Assembly: GCA_944382835.1 (NCBI GenBank)
Contig: CALWNP010000012.1
Location: 1-60,918 of the forward strand
DNA: 60,918 nt
Reading direction: 5' to 3'
From: an uncultured Gemmiger sp.
Lineage (GTDB): Bacteria; Bacillota; Clostridia; Oscillospirales; Ruminococcaceae
Shown piece after piece: positions 34,919 to 43,196 of the stretch. A model generated the notes under the pieces. It did not search any database. It had not been told where the DNA came from and saw only the letters and a list, made by a program, of their open reading frames with translations. A program made the translations under genes and the position numbers. Position 1 is the stretch's first letter; every line of letters starts with the position of its first letter.

Positions 34919-36262
34919 TTATTCGGCGTCCTGGAATTTTTGCATCAACTTTCTCACGCTGTTGATCACAACCGGTTCCGGAACCCCCAGAAGCCGGCCG
35001 CCCTCCACGGTCTGGCGCCCCTGCACGACCACTTTGTCGACGGCAGAGGGCTGCATCCCATAGACGAGATTGGGCAGCAGCTGTTCGTAATTGTCGTAGA
35101 GCGGCTGCAGCGACAGGTCTTCCAGGTTGATGCCGGTGAAGTCGGCGCAGCAGCCCGGTTCGATCCGTCCCGCGGGCAGACCCAGCAGGCGTCCGCCGGC
35201 CGAGGTGCCCATCTCCAGCGCTTCCTGGCCGGTGATGGCCAGGGCGTTGCAGGTGCTGACCTTTTGCAGCAAGGCCGCCATCCGCATCTCCTCGAAGACG
35301 CTGTTGCGGTTGTTGCTGCAGGCGCCGTCGGTGCCAAGTCCCACCGTCACCCCGTTGTGAAGCAGGCTGGGCAGATCGGTGATCCCGTCGGCCAGGAACA
35401 TGTTGCTGGACGGACAGTAGGCCAGGCTGGCCTTGGCATCCGCCATCAGCTGTTTTTCGTGGTCGTCCAGCCAGACGCAGTGCACGGCGATCATCCGGTC
35501 GTCCAGCACCCCCAGGTCATGCAGCAGCTCCATGGGGCGGCGTCCGAACTCTTTCTGGACGCCCTCCACCTCGAAGGGCTCCTCGGCCACATGGATATGG
35601 AACTTGGTGTCAAAATCCACCGCGATCTGGTGACCGGCCTGGACCATCTCAGGGGAGGCCGCGTGCAGGCTGTGGGGAGCCGGCATGACGGTGACCATCC
35701 GGTCCGCCCCGCCGTTGTATTTCTGCATCAGGCTGCGCACCGCCCGGTCCGCCTGGTCGACGGTCTCCACATAGCCTGCGGGGGCACCGTCCCAGTCGTA
35801 CATGGTGCGGGCCAGCACCAGCCGGATGCCCACATCCCGGGCCGCCCGGATGATGGCCTCATCGCTTTCGGCCCCGTCGTTGTGGACGTAAAAGAAATCC
35901 GATACCGTGGTGACGCCGCATTTCATCATCTCGGAGAAGGCGAACACCGCACCGGTGTACAGGTCCTCCGGGGTGAGGATGGGAGAAAACTTATACAATG
36001 CCTGATCCCGCCATTCCAGAAACGGGCGGTCAGTGGCAAGGCCACGCAGCAGGCTTTGGAAGCAATGGTTGTGTACGTTGACGGTGCCGGGCAGCAGGGC
36101 GGTGTTTTCCCACCGCAGCCGCTGGGCCTCCGGTGCCTTTTCGTGCAGGGCAGCGGGGGTATCCACGGCGGTGATCCAGCCATCTTCCACCAGTACGGCG
36201 GTATCCCGGCGCATCTCCCGGCCGGTGAAGAGCACCGCCGGCTCATAGATCTGTTGGCTCAT
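34919..36262 (-). CDS. Amidohydrolase of the ATZ/TRZ deaminase type
   Basis: 447 residues, cytoplasmic. Metal and catalytic residues of the superfamily are all present: His64 and His66 (VHNH), His222/224 (HIHVAEE) with Glu227, His261 (HCVWLDD) and Asp312 (GLGTDGA). Close groups include SsnA-like, S-adenosylhomocysteine and formiminoglutamate deaminases; sequence alone cannot choose. Fourth gene after rpiR, CMP-kinase-like and M20 genes, 14 bases downstream of M20, hinting at sequential breakdown of a nitrogen-rich compound. GAGGAGG precedes the ATG. Confidence 0.85.
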   Translation of the reverse strand: MSQQIYEPAVLFTGREMRRDTAVLVEDGWITAVDTPAALHEKAPEAQRLRWENTALLPGTVNVHNHCFQSLLRGLATDRPFLEWRDQALYKFSPILTPEDLYTGAVFAFSEMMKCGVTTVSDFFYVHNDGAESDEAIIRAARDVGIRLVLARTMYDWDGAPAGYVETVDQADRAVRSLMQKYNGGADRMVTVMPAPHSLHAASPEMVQAGHQIAVDFDTKFHIHVAEEPFEVEGVQKEFGRRPMELLHDLGVLDDRMIAVHCVWLDDHEKQLMADAKASLAYCPSSNMFLADGITDLPSLLHNGVTVGLGTDGACSNNRNSVFEEMRMAALLQKVSTCNALAITGQEALEMGTSAGGRLLGLPAGRIEPGCCADFTGINLEDLSLQPLYDNYEQLLPNLVYGMQPSAVDKVVVQGRQTVEGGRLLGVPEPVVINSVRKLMQKFQDAE

Positions 36263-36276
36263 GGAAATTCCTCCTC

Positions 36277-37518
36277 TCAGACCGGCAGGGTCTGATCCAG
36301 TTCCAGCACAGCGTGGAGCAATGCCCGGGCCGCGCTGTCAATCTCGGCATCATGGGTCAGTTCCTGACGGCTGTGGCTGATCCCCTCCACACTCTGGATG
36401 AAGAGCATCCCGGTGGGGCAGATCCCGCTCATGTGTACCGCGTCATGTCCCGCCATGCTGACCAGGCTGACCGGTTTGCCCTGCACCGCCTGGCATCCAT
36501 CGGCAATGGCTGCGGCCACCGTGGGATTCAGCACCACTTCGGCCTGGTCCAGGTTCACCTGCCGGACAAACCGGACCCCGCGCTTGGCCTCGATGGCCTC
36601 GATGCGGGCGGTGAACTCCTCCAGCAGCCGGCTGCGCAGCTCCCGGTCGGGGGTGCGCATTTCCAGAATCAGCTCGGCCCGGCCGGGAATGATGTTGGCG
36701 GCGTTGGGGAAGACATCCATCTTTCCCACCGTGCCCACCACATCGCTGCGGTTGACCCGGGATACGGTGGCTTCCAGCGCCAGGGCCAGCTCGGCGGCGG
36801 CCAGCAGTGCATCATGGCGCCGGGGCATCGTGGTGGTGCCGGCGTGGTTGGCCTCCCCTTCCACCGTGATCCATTCCCGGTAAATGCCGGTGATCCGGTC
36901 CACCGTGGCCACGGCCAGCCCCGCATCATAGAGGTTGCGGCTCTGTTCGATGTGGGGTTCCAGATAGGCGGCTTTCTCGCCGGGCTGCAGCCGTTCAAAG
37001 GGCAGCGCCTTCACATTGCCGCCCACCTGGGCGATCACATCCGCCAGGCGGCGTCCGGTGTCATCGTGGGCGGCCAGGATCTGCTCCGGCGTCAGCTTGC
37101 TGGTGATGGCCCGGCTGCCCAGGGTGGACAGGCCGAAGGGATTGGGTTCCTCGGCGGTGAAGGAAACCACCTCCAGCGGGTGACGGGTGGGCACCCGGTT
37201 CTCCAACAGGGTCTGCACCACCTCGGTGGCCAGCAGCACCCCCAGGGCACCGTCAAACCGGCCGCCGTCGGGCACCGCATCGTGGTGGGACCCCAGCACG
37301 ATGGGAGCGCCCGGTTTGCCCGGAACCCGGGCCCACAGGTTGGCAATGGCGTCGGTGCGCACATTCAATCCGGCGCTCTGCCATTGGGCGGTGAGCCAGG
37401 CGCGGGCATCCCTGTCGGCCTGACTGCCGATGCTGCGGTCGATGCCGCCATTGTCGTTGCGTCCGAACCGGGCCAGTGCATCCAGCCGTTCGTGCAGCCG
37501 CTTCGTGTTCACTTCCAT
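36277..37518 (-). CDS. M20 family amidohydrolase (allantoate/carbamoyl type)
   Basis: 413 residues. The di-zinc site is visible in GSHHDAVPDGGRFDG (His78-79, Asp80, Asp89) and TAEEPNPFG (Glu123-124), and the dimerisation domain in HAGTTTMPRRHD. This pattern fits allantoate amidohydrolase, beta-ureidopropionase or N-carbamoyl amino-acid hydrolase rather than M20 peptidases. ATG 37518 has GAGG eight bases upstream. Together with the deaminase-like neighbour it suggests ureide or purine-derivative breakdown. Confidence 0.87.
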   Translation of the reverse strand: MEVNTKRLHERLDALARFGRNDNGGIDRSIGSQADRDARAWLTAQWQSAGLNVRTDAIANLWARVPGKPGAPIVLGSHHDAVPDGGRFDGALGVLLATEVVQTLLENRVPTRHPLEVVSFTAEEPNPFGLSTLGSRAITSKLTPEQILAAHDDTGRRLADVIAQVGGNVKALPFERLQPGEKAAYLEPHIEQSRNLYDAGLAVATVDRITGIYREWITVEGEANHAGTTTMPRRHDALLAAAELALALEATVSRVNRSDVVGTVGKMDVFPNAANIIPGRAELILEMRTPDRELRSRLLEEFTARIEAIEAKRGVRFVRQVNLDQAEVVLNPTVAAAIADGCQAVQGKPVSLVSMAGHDAVHMSGICPTGMLFIQSVEGISHSRQELTHDAEIDSAARALLHAVLELDQTLPV

Positions 37519-37528
37519 CCCACTCGCC

Positions 37529-38119
37529 TCACTCAAACCGTTGCATCACAATACTTGCCAGGGTTTTGGCGGTTCCCTGCACCCCCAGATAGCTGGAATC
37601 AATCATCAGGTCGTAATTGCCCGGCGACTGGATCGGGGTGCCGGCGTAGGTTCTGTGGTAGGCATCCCGGGCCGCGTCCACCTCCCGGATCATCCGGCGG
37701 GCGGTCTTTTCGTCCAGGTCCAGTTCCTCGATGCAGTTTTTCAGTTTTGCCTCGAAGGGGGCGTAGACAAAGACCCGGAACCGGTTGGTGTATTCCCGGA
37801 AGACAAAGTCTGCGCAGCGTCCCACCACCACGCAGGACTGGATGGAAGCCATATCCGTCATGATCCGGCGCTGTGCCTGAAAAATCCGGTCCTGCAGATC
37901 ACTGCTGCCGATGCCCAGCGGGTATTTCATATGCCAGAAGTGGTTGACCTTTTCCTCCACCTCGCTGACCACCGAAACCGGCTGGTTGGTGACCTTGGCG
38001 GCGTATTCCACGATGTCCCGATCGTAATACTGGATCTGCAGCTGCTCGGCCAGTGCCTTTGCGATGGGACGTCCCAGACTGCCGAATTCTCTCGAAATGG
38101 TGATGACGTAGCGTTTCAT
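37529..38119 (-). CDS. Cytidylate-kinase-like protein
   Basis: 196 residues with the cytidylate kinase-like family opening VITISREFGSLGRPIAKALAE, which replaces the classical P-loop GxxxxGK, and YDRDIVEYAA. The family looks like CMP kinase but its substrate is unknown; true Cmk genes are longer. It overlaps the RpiR stop by four bases and lies ten bases before M20, so it is fixed in this operon. A role phosphorylating a pathway intermediate or nucleotide is possible. Confidence 0.8.
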   Translation of the reverse strand: MKRYVITISREFGSLGRPIAKALAEQLQIQYYDRDIVEYAAKVTNQPVSVVSEVEEKVNHFWHMKYPLGIGSSDLQDRIFQAQRRIMTDMASIQSCVVVGRCADFVFREYTNRFRVFVYAPFEAKLKNCIEELDLDEKTARRMIREVDAARDAYHRTYAGTPIQSPGNYDLMIDSSYLGVQGTAKTLASIVMQRFE

Positions 38120-38967
38120 AGCCGGCCTCCCTCTTCGTAGACGTGCTGCTCGGCCTCCACCTTTTCCAGGCGGGCCATCCGCTGTTCCAGGTTGGGGATG
38201 CAGGCGGCTGCATCCTTGAGCATCAGGTTGAGCAGCAGCAGCGGCGTGCTGTACACATCAAAAATCGAATGACGGGTAATGGGAACATACAGACAATGAC
38301 GGCTCAGATCGGACACCGGAGAAAGCGGGCTGTCGGTGACCGAAGAGATGGTAAAACCTGCCTGATGCAGCTGGCGCAGTTCCTGAACCAGCTGGCTGGA
38401 ATACCGGGGAAAGGAAACCGCCAGCACAAAGGCCGAGGCGGGGTCCGCACAGCAGACGGTCTGCCATTGGACGGTGTCCGGTTCCACCAGCACCACTCCA
38501 TCCCGCAGTTTGCAAAGACCGTAGTGGAAATACCGCATGACGGTGGAGGAAAGCCGGGCCGAAACCAGATAGATCCGCGGGGCGGTGGCCAGCGCCTGGA
38601 CCGTGGCCCGATATGCTTCGCCGGCCACCACATCATACAGCTGATCCATGCCCTGCTTTTCCGACTCGATGATCTCGATGTCGCTGGGCTGGGCCTGCTG
38701 CAGATATTGCAGCCGTTCCACCGCATTGGACGGGGCGGCGACGTGTTCCTGCTGCAGCTTTTTCTGGAAATCGCTGTACCCGGTGCATCCCAGGGCGCAG
38801 CAGAACCGGCTGACGCTTCCCTGGCTGACGCCGGCGCGTTCGGCCAGCTCCTGAGCCGTCAGGAAGAGGACTTCGTCCTCGTGTTCCAGAAGGTAACGGG
38901 CCAGCAGCTGATTGACCCTGGTGCCCTTGCCCTGCTTGGTAATGTAATCCCGCCACGGTTCCTGCAA
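38116..38967 (-). CDS. RpiR/MurR-family transcriptional regulator
   Basis: 283 residues: N-terminal helix-turn-helix (residues ~37-60, LTAQELAERAGVSQGSVSRF) and a C-terminal SIS domain (about 110-240). Such proteins bind phospho-sugars or other phosphorylated effectors through the SIS domain. Starts with TTG, preceded by AAAGGGGG. First gene of the operon; its promoter carries palindromes that it probably binds itself. Confidence 0.88.
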   Translation of the reverse strand: MQEPWRDYITKQGKGTRVNQLLARYLLEHEDEVLFLTAQELAERAGVSQGSVSRFCCALGCTGYSDFQKKLQQEHVAAPSNAVERLQYLQQAQPSDIEIIESEKQGMDQLYDVVAGEAYRATVQALATAPRIYLVSARLSSTVMRYFHYGLCKLRDGVVLVEPDTVQWQTVCCADPASAFVLAVSFPRYSSQLVQELRQLHQAGFTISSVTDSPLSPVSDLSRHCLYVPITRHSIFDVYSTPLLLLNLMLKDAAACIPNLEQRMARLEKVEAEQHVYEEGGRL

Positions 38968-39017
38968 CAGATCGCCCCCTTTCTGTTCCCCGCCGAAAAG
39001 GCAGAGATGGGCAAATA

Positions 39018-39084
39018 AATGATTTCATTCATCGCTCATTCATTTGAATGACTGCATTATACCATCAGTCTATTCCGCCGTCAA
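39018..39084 (-). promoter_or_regulatory. RpiR operon promoter with palindromic operators
   Basis: On the minus strand TTGACG (39084-39079), 17 bases and TATAAT (39061-39056) with a TGG extension. Just downstream, over the likely start site, lie TCATTC-N4-GAATGA (39036-39051) and AATGA-N2-TCATT (39018-39029). They share the half-site TCATT/AATGA and fit autorepression by the RpiR protein. Confidence 0.75.
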
Positions 39085-39179
39085 CTGATTTTTGCCATTC
39101 TCGCCGGATTTTTTTTGCAGAATTTTGCAAGCTTTTTCATCGCTAAAATTGGATGGTATTGGATGTCGATCCTTCATAC

Positions 39180-39205
39180 AAAAAATGCCGCTCCCACGAG
39201 CGGCA
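39180..39205 (-). terminator. Terminator after hypothetical lipoprotein gene
   Basis: On the minus strand TGCCGCT/AGCGGCA followed by TTTTTTG, six bases after the stop codon region. Confidence 0.85.
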
Positions 39206-39211
39206 ACAGAA

Positions 39212-39967
39212 TCAAGCTTCTGTATAGGTAAAGGTTCCTTTCGGCTCCACTCCGTTGGAGACGGGGGTGTCCGTGTGATGGGAGAGATGATCGGCAACAT
39301 AGACAGCCTGTTGCAGTTCCCATGTTCCATCAGCAGTCTTATCGTATGTCAACTGATAGCCCAGGTCCTCCTGCGCATAACAGATGTAGTCAGGCAAACC
39401 GTCATCGTTGAATTCCAAAACAATTTCGGCATTGAAGCCAGCTTCCACCAGGGCCAGCGTACCATCCGGCTGCAGTTCCACCTTCTTGATCAGGGGCATA
39501 TCCGGCGTATCTTCCCGGCCAGCGGTGTCGGCAGGATCAATGGCCACACTGGCCTGACCGGCTTCGTCATAGGTCACCAGAAGGTCCAGCGCATCGGAAA
39601 AGTCTTCCGGATCCATGCCCACTTCAATATGAGTCACCCGCTGTTGATGATCGTAAGTCAATCTGACGTTGGCATCATACTGTGTGGTGGTAAAGGTGAA
39701 TGTCTGCAAGATCGGCTGCTGGGGCGGCGTCTTCACCGGCGTCGGCGACGGTTCCGAAGGGAGCTCCTCCGAAGCAGAGGCCACCTCTTCCTGTGCTGCA
39801 GAAGCACCGGACGGTTCCGAGTCCACAGCTTCTTCTGTGCTTTCCGCAGCAGAATTGACGGGATCCATGCTTTTCTCGGACGGCATGGATGTGCCGCAGG
39901 CCGTCATAAAAAATGCGCTTGCCACAACCAAAGATGTCAGGCGGCTCACAGTAGATAGCACTTGCAT
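39212..39967 (-). CDS. Hypothetical lipoprotein with YD-like repeats
   Basis: 251 residues, signal peptide with lipid Cys24 (FMTAC), then a Ser/Glu/Pro-rich linker of ~70 residues. The C-terminal part carries short Y-D and F-N-D beta-hairpin units (TYDHQQRVTHIEV, TYDEAGQAS, EFNDDGLPDY) that recall RHS/YD repeats or MORN-like text repeats. Function unknown; surface-exposed. The lipoprotein at 41325-42218 has the same build, though little direct identity. Confidence 0.75.
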   Translation of the reverse strand: MQVLSTVSRLTSLVVASAFFMTACGTSMPSEKSMDPVNSAAESTEEAVDSEPSGASAAQEEVASASEELPSEPSPTPVKTPPQQPILQTFTFTTTQYDANVRLTYDHQQRVTHIEVGMDPEDFSDALDLLVTYDEAGQASVAIDPADTAGREDTPDMPLIKKVELQPDGTLALVEAGFNAEIVLEFNDDGLPDYICYAQEDLGYQLTYDKTADGTWELQQAVYVADHLSHHTDTPVSNGVEPKGTFTYTEA

Positions 39968-40061
39968 TGTATAACGATCTCCCTTTTATGGTGTTTTCCA
40001 TTTCAGTTATAGTACAAACAAAGCTCCAATGCAAGAAATGCACAGTTCCCTAATATTGCCA

Positions 40062-40094
40062 AAGGCTGCCCCGCCCGATGGGCGAAGCAGCCTT
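40062..40094 (-). terminator. Terminator after the EEPETP protein gene
   Basis: Stem AAGGCTGC/GCAGCCTT with an inner CGCCC/GGGCG arm; on the minus strand it ends in CCTTTGG. The U tract is short. Confidence 0.6.
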
Positions 40095-40149
40095 GGAGAA
40101 AGCCTTGGTTGTGGGTTGATTCATCAGGGATTCGGAATCGAAAGAGACA

Positions 40150-41229
40150 TCAGCGTCCCAGCGATGCCAGATATGCCGCTTCCCGCTGGGCCACATGCTC
40201 CTGCAGGGCGCGGATGGCTGCCAGGTATGCGTCATTGGCGGCCTGGGCCTCGGCCATGGTCTGGGCACTGGCTACCTGAGAAGCAGGCTGTGCGGCCGGA
40301 GCCGGGGCGGTGTACCCCTTGACCCCGGCATCGCTCTTGACGGTGGCTGCGATGTGGCCGCAGGTGTCACAGACATAGCCCAAGGAGCTGGCCGTCCAGT
40401 TGTGGTAACCGCAGGCGGGGCAGGTGGTGTACTCGGCCCCCCAGCTGCCGTCGGCCTTGGCCTGGGCGATCTCGCCATGATCATCCACCGGGGCCGCAGT
40501 GGCTGCAGGAACCGGTTTGCTCTGGTTGGGTGCCGCCGTTTCCTGGCCGGAGGCATTGTTCTGCGCCGCCGGGGCTTCCGGTTTTTCGGCAGGCGTCACA
40601 GGCTTAAAGTCGGGTACCTCAGATCCCCCGGTGGGTGCCTCGGGTTTTTCCACCGGAGTTTCCGGCTTTTCAGCGGGCGTCTCCGGCTCCTCGGTAGGCG
40701 TCTCCGGCTCCTCCACAGGCTTCTCGGGTTCCTCGGTAGGGGTTTCCGGTTCTTCGGCGGGAGTCTCGGGCTCCTCGGCGGGAGTTTCCGGCTCTACAGC
40801 AGGTGTTTCAGGCTCTTCGACAGGCGTCTCGGGCTCCGCAGCGGGAGGCTCCGGTTCCTGAACGGCAGCTGCCTCCACCGTCACGGTGACTGTTTTGTAA
40901 GTTTCGGTCCACCAGCGGTTGACGATGCGGAAGGTCTGGGTGCCGGGGGCGATGGCCTCATAGACAAAGGTCATACCGCCCGCATCGTTGCCTTGGCCGC
41001 TGACGATCCGCAGCGCCGTGCCCTGCTCGCCGTAGTCCACCGGACCGGCCTCGCCGTCATAGGACCAGGTGTAGGTATCCCCCACTTCCAGGGTGGCGTC
41101 CTCAATGTACACGTGGCTCATGTCCACGCTCATGCTCAGGGAGGTGGAAGCCGGTTCGGCCGCCATGGCAGTCATCCCGAACACGCATCCCATGGCCAGT
41201 GCCAAAAATGTTGCAATCCGTTTTTTCAT
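40150..41229 (-). CDS. Secreted protein: chagasin-like domain, EEPETP repeats, zinc ribbon
   Basis: 359 residues. A signal peptide is cleaved after about residue 23. Residues 40-120 resemble the chagasin/I42 cysteine-peptidase-inhibitor fold (GDTYTWSYDG, GGMTFVYEAIAPGTQTF, RWW loop). Residues 125-200 are a run of PE-rich units, mainly EEPETP, a flexible spacer or wall-spanning stretch. A zinc ribbon follows (Cys270, 273, 287, 290: CPACGYHNW and CDTCGH), then an Ala/Gln-rich helix. No sortase motif or anchor is seen. Function unknown; the I42 reading is by eye. Confidence 0.72.
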   Translation of the reverse strand: MKKRIATFLALAMGCVFGMTAMAAEPASTSLSMSVDMSHVYIEDATLEVGDTYTWSYDGEAGPVDYGEQGTALRIVSGQGNDAGGMTFVYEAIAPGTQTFRIVNRWWTETYKTVTVTVEAAAVQEPEPPAAEPETPVEEPETPAVEPETPAEEPETPAEEPETPTEEPEKPVEEPETPTEEPETPAEKPETPVEKPEAPTGGSEVPDFKPVTPAEKPEAPAAQNNASGQETAAPNQSKPVPAATAAPVDDHGEIAQAKADGSWGAEYTTCPACGYHNWTASSLGYVCDTCGHIAATVKSDAGVKGYTAPAPAAQPASQVASAQTMAEAQAANDAYLAAIRALQEHVAQREAAYLASLGR

Positions 41230-41324
41230 TCTGCATTTCTCCTTTTTGATGGAATCGGAAAGGCTTTCTGTTCTTTCCTATAGGGTCTTGTTTCGCCGGA
41301 CTTCATGCCCGGCAAGGATTTTTT

Positions 41325-42218
41325 TCAGGGATTCGGCGTCTGGGCATCCACCAGCAGGCAGGTAAGCGGGGTATAGGTGTTGGTGTAGGTAAACTGGTTC
41401 ATGGGGCCCAGCTCATCCGAGACGTAGTCCACCCTAACGCAGATCAGACCGCCCTGCTCGTCATAGGTGTACTGCCGGTAGCCGATGACCGTCTCCCCGT
41501 CCCGGTCCTCCTCCCGCAGAAGCCGGCCCTCGGCATCATAGGCGGAGACCATCCGCAGCACATCGCCGGGATAGTAGAGGGATTCGGTACAGGCCAATCC
41601 CTCGCCGGTGTATTCCCGAATCTTCCAGGTGGGAAAGGACGGGTCGTTGAGATCCTGCCGCACCCAGCGTCCTTCCTCATCATAGAGGTAGCTGTACGAT
41701 TTGTCCGGCAGACTGCCCTCGGCCAGCAGATTGGTCTCGGTCAGCGGGTTGCCGAACTGGTCGTTCTCATAGGTGGTGGTCTGCACCACCTGCCAGCTGC
41801 CGTCCTGCAGGCTGCTGTGGACCTCCTCCACCAGATAGTCCTGGTCATCATAGGCATACCGGATGCAGCTGTCTGCCGCCTCCTCCAGCGGGCCGGACCA
41901 TTCTTCGGCCAGCAGCCCGGCGGCGGTGTAGCGCTTCTCGGTCCAGGAAGCCGGCAGCGTGACCCCGCCCTCCATGCTGGCCAGAGGGTCCGGCTGACAG
42001 ACCGTCCGGGACAGCATCATCGGGTCCTCCTGGGGCGCGGAGGTCGGGCTGGGAGTGGCAGTGGGCGCCGGGGTGGGTGTTCCCGTGGGAGCCGGAGTGG
42101 AGACCGAAGCGACCGAAGCGGCGGCAGGGCTGCTCCCGGCAGGCTGCCCTGCGGCACAGGCTGTCAGCGCCACAGCGGCCAGCAACGTCATGGAAAGGAT
42201 CATCAACCGTTTTTTCAT
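41325..42218 (-). CDS. Hypothetical lipoprotein with YD-type repeats
   Basis: 297 residues. Signal peptide ends at lipid Cys21 (LTAC); a Pro/Thr/Ala linker follows. The rest consists of about eight YD hairpins such as YAYDDQDYLVEE, TYENDQFGNPLTE, LYDEEGRWVRQD and TYDEQGGLI, the pattern of RHS/YD repeats but without an RHS core or toxin. The ATG at 42218 has GAGGAA six bases upstream; the frame above it is not coding. Surface-exposed, function unknown. Confidence 0.78.
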   Translation of the reverse strand: MKKRLMILSMTLLAAVALTACAAGQPAGSSPAAASVASVSTPAPTGTPTPAPTATPSPTSAPQEDPMMLSRTVCQPDPLASMEGGVTLPASWTEKRYTAAGLLAEEWSGPLEEAADSCIRYAYDDQDYLVEEVHSSLQDGSWQVVQTTTYENDQFGNPLTETNLLAEGSLPDKSYSYLYDEEGRWVRQDLNDPSFPTWKIREYTGEGLACTESLYYPGDVLRMVSAYDAEGRLLREEDRDGETVIGYRQYTYDEQGGLICVRVDYVSDELGPMNQFTYTNTYTPLTCLLVDAQTPNP

Positions 42219-42392
42219 GGGAATTTCCTCTTTTCTCTTTGGTGTGGCGGCATCTCGTCGTCCTCTGTCCATTGGGTAGTGCCGCATGAGGGCAGAGTTC
42301 ACCCCCGGACAGAAATTTTTTCTTCCCATGAAGATTCTCCTTGCCGGGCCCTACCAACCCAGTACAACCAAAACACAAAGGAGGATATGACA

Positions 42393-42566
42393 ATGAACAC
42401 TTTCCACCCCATTCCTTCCCCGGAGGAAGAGGAGCGCCGCCGGGAAGAAGAAGCCTGGCAGGAAGAGCATCGGCGGTTTGTGCTGGAGATCAACAACATC
42501 ATCCCGGGACCGTTGAATGATCCTCGGCTTTTGGAGGAGGAAGAGACCGGCTGGGACTGGGATTGA
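42393..42566 (+). CDS. Small acidic protein of unknown function
   Basis: 57 residues, very rich in Glu and Arg (EEEERRREEEAWQEEHRR) and ending in GWDWD. An excellent AAAGGAGG lies eight bases before the ATG at 42393. The charged middle is a probable helix, possibly a coiled coil. No family recognised. It is followed by a hairpin terminator and precedes the PerR operon. Confidence 0.65.
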   Translation: MNTFHPIPSPEEEERRREEEAWQEEHRRFVLEINNIIPGPLNDPRLLEEEETGWDWD

Positions 42567-42599
42567 CCGCCCCAGAAAAGCAGCCCGTTCTCCCCTTCC

Positions 42600-42634
42600 G
42601 GCCATCCTCCCTGTCACGGGCGGATGGCCATTTT
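42600..42634 (+). terminator. Terminator after the small acidic gene
   Basis: Stem GGCCATCC/GGATGGCC with a 14-base loop, then ATTTTG. Confidence 0.65.
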
Positions 42635-42709
42635 GCTGGGAATAGCGACAATTCTGGGAAAGAGTTCGGATTGTAACGAACCATTTTACACGAAGAATCG
42701 AAAAATTTC

Positions 42710-42763
42710 TTGACAAATCTCCCGGACTGGCGTATCCTGTAATTGGAAATAGAATAATTCTAA
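42710..42763 (+). promoter_or_regulatory. perR promoter with PerR-box-like operator
   Basis: TTGACA (42710-42715), 17 bases and TATCCT (42733-42738). At 42749-42763, across the start of the transcript, ATAGAATAATTCTAA is a 7-1-7 palindrome matching the PerR box TTATAATNATTATAA at 11 of 14 defined bases. This suggests peroxide-responsive autoregulation of the operon. Confidence 0.8.
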
Positions 42764-42776
42764 TTTGGTGAATGCA

Positions 42777-43172
42777 ATGAGATATGAGAATGCAATCTTG
42801 GAGTTGATTTGTTCCGGCTCCTCCCACATGACGGCGGAGCAGGTGTTTCTGGCTCTGAAGAAGAGTTATCCTTCGGTGGTACTGGCCACGGTGTACAACA
42901 ACCTGAACAGCCTGTACCAGCAGGGGCGGATCCGGAAAATCAGTGTGGAAGGCCAGCCCGACCGCTATGACAAAAACACCCGGCACGACCATCTGGTCTG
43001 CCGCCGGTGCGGTCGCCTCTCCGACATCCATCTGGCAGACCTGACCGCGGATTTAGAGCGCCAGACAGGGCTTTCCATCGAGGGGTACGATCTGAAAATC
43101 CAGTACCTGTGCCCCCAATGCCGCGCCGAGCTGGCGGCGGCCAACCAGGAAAACAGGTCTTCGGACTTGTGA
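42777..43172 (+). CDS. perR: Fur-family peroxide-type regulator (PerR-like)
   Basis: 131 residues from ATG 42777; TTG and GTG starts four and three codons upstream are also possible and no strong ribosome site is present. The structural zinc site has Cys75/78 and Cys112/115. Candidate Fe/Mn ligands of PerR are His17, Asp65, His70, His72 and Asp83 (RYDKNTRHDHLVC), with the loop between Asp65 and His70 one residue shorter than in B. subtilis PerR. The PerR-like box at its own promoter and the msrAB gene in the operon support a peroxide-sensing role rather than Fur or Zur. Confidence 0.82.
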   Translation: MRYENAILELICSGSSHMTAEQVFLALKKSYPSVVLATVYNNLNSLYQQGRIRKISVEGQPDRYDKNTRHDHLVCRRCGRLSDIHLADLTADLERQTGLSIEGYDLKIQYLCPQCRAELAAANQENRSSDL

Positions 43173-43196
43173 ATACCAATATAAGGAGGTTTTTCT

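Noticed and set aside
40640-40870. Short tandem DNA repeats suggesting a CRISPR or VNTR
   Set aside because: Unit length and frame follow EEPETP codons inside a coding gene, and there are no unique spacers.
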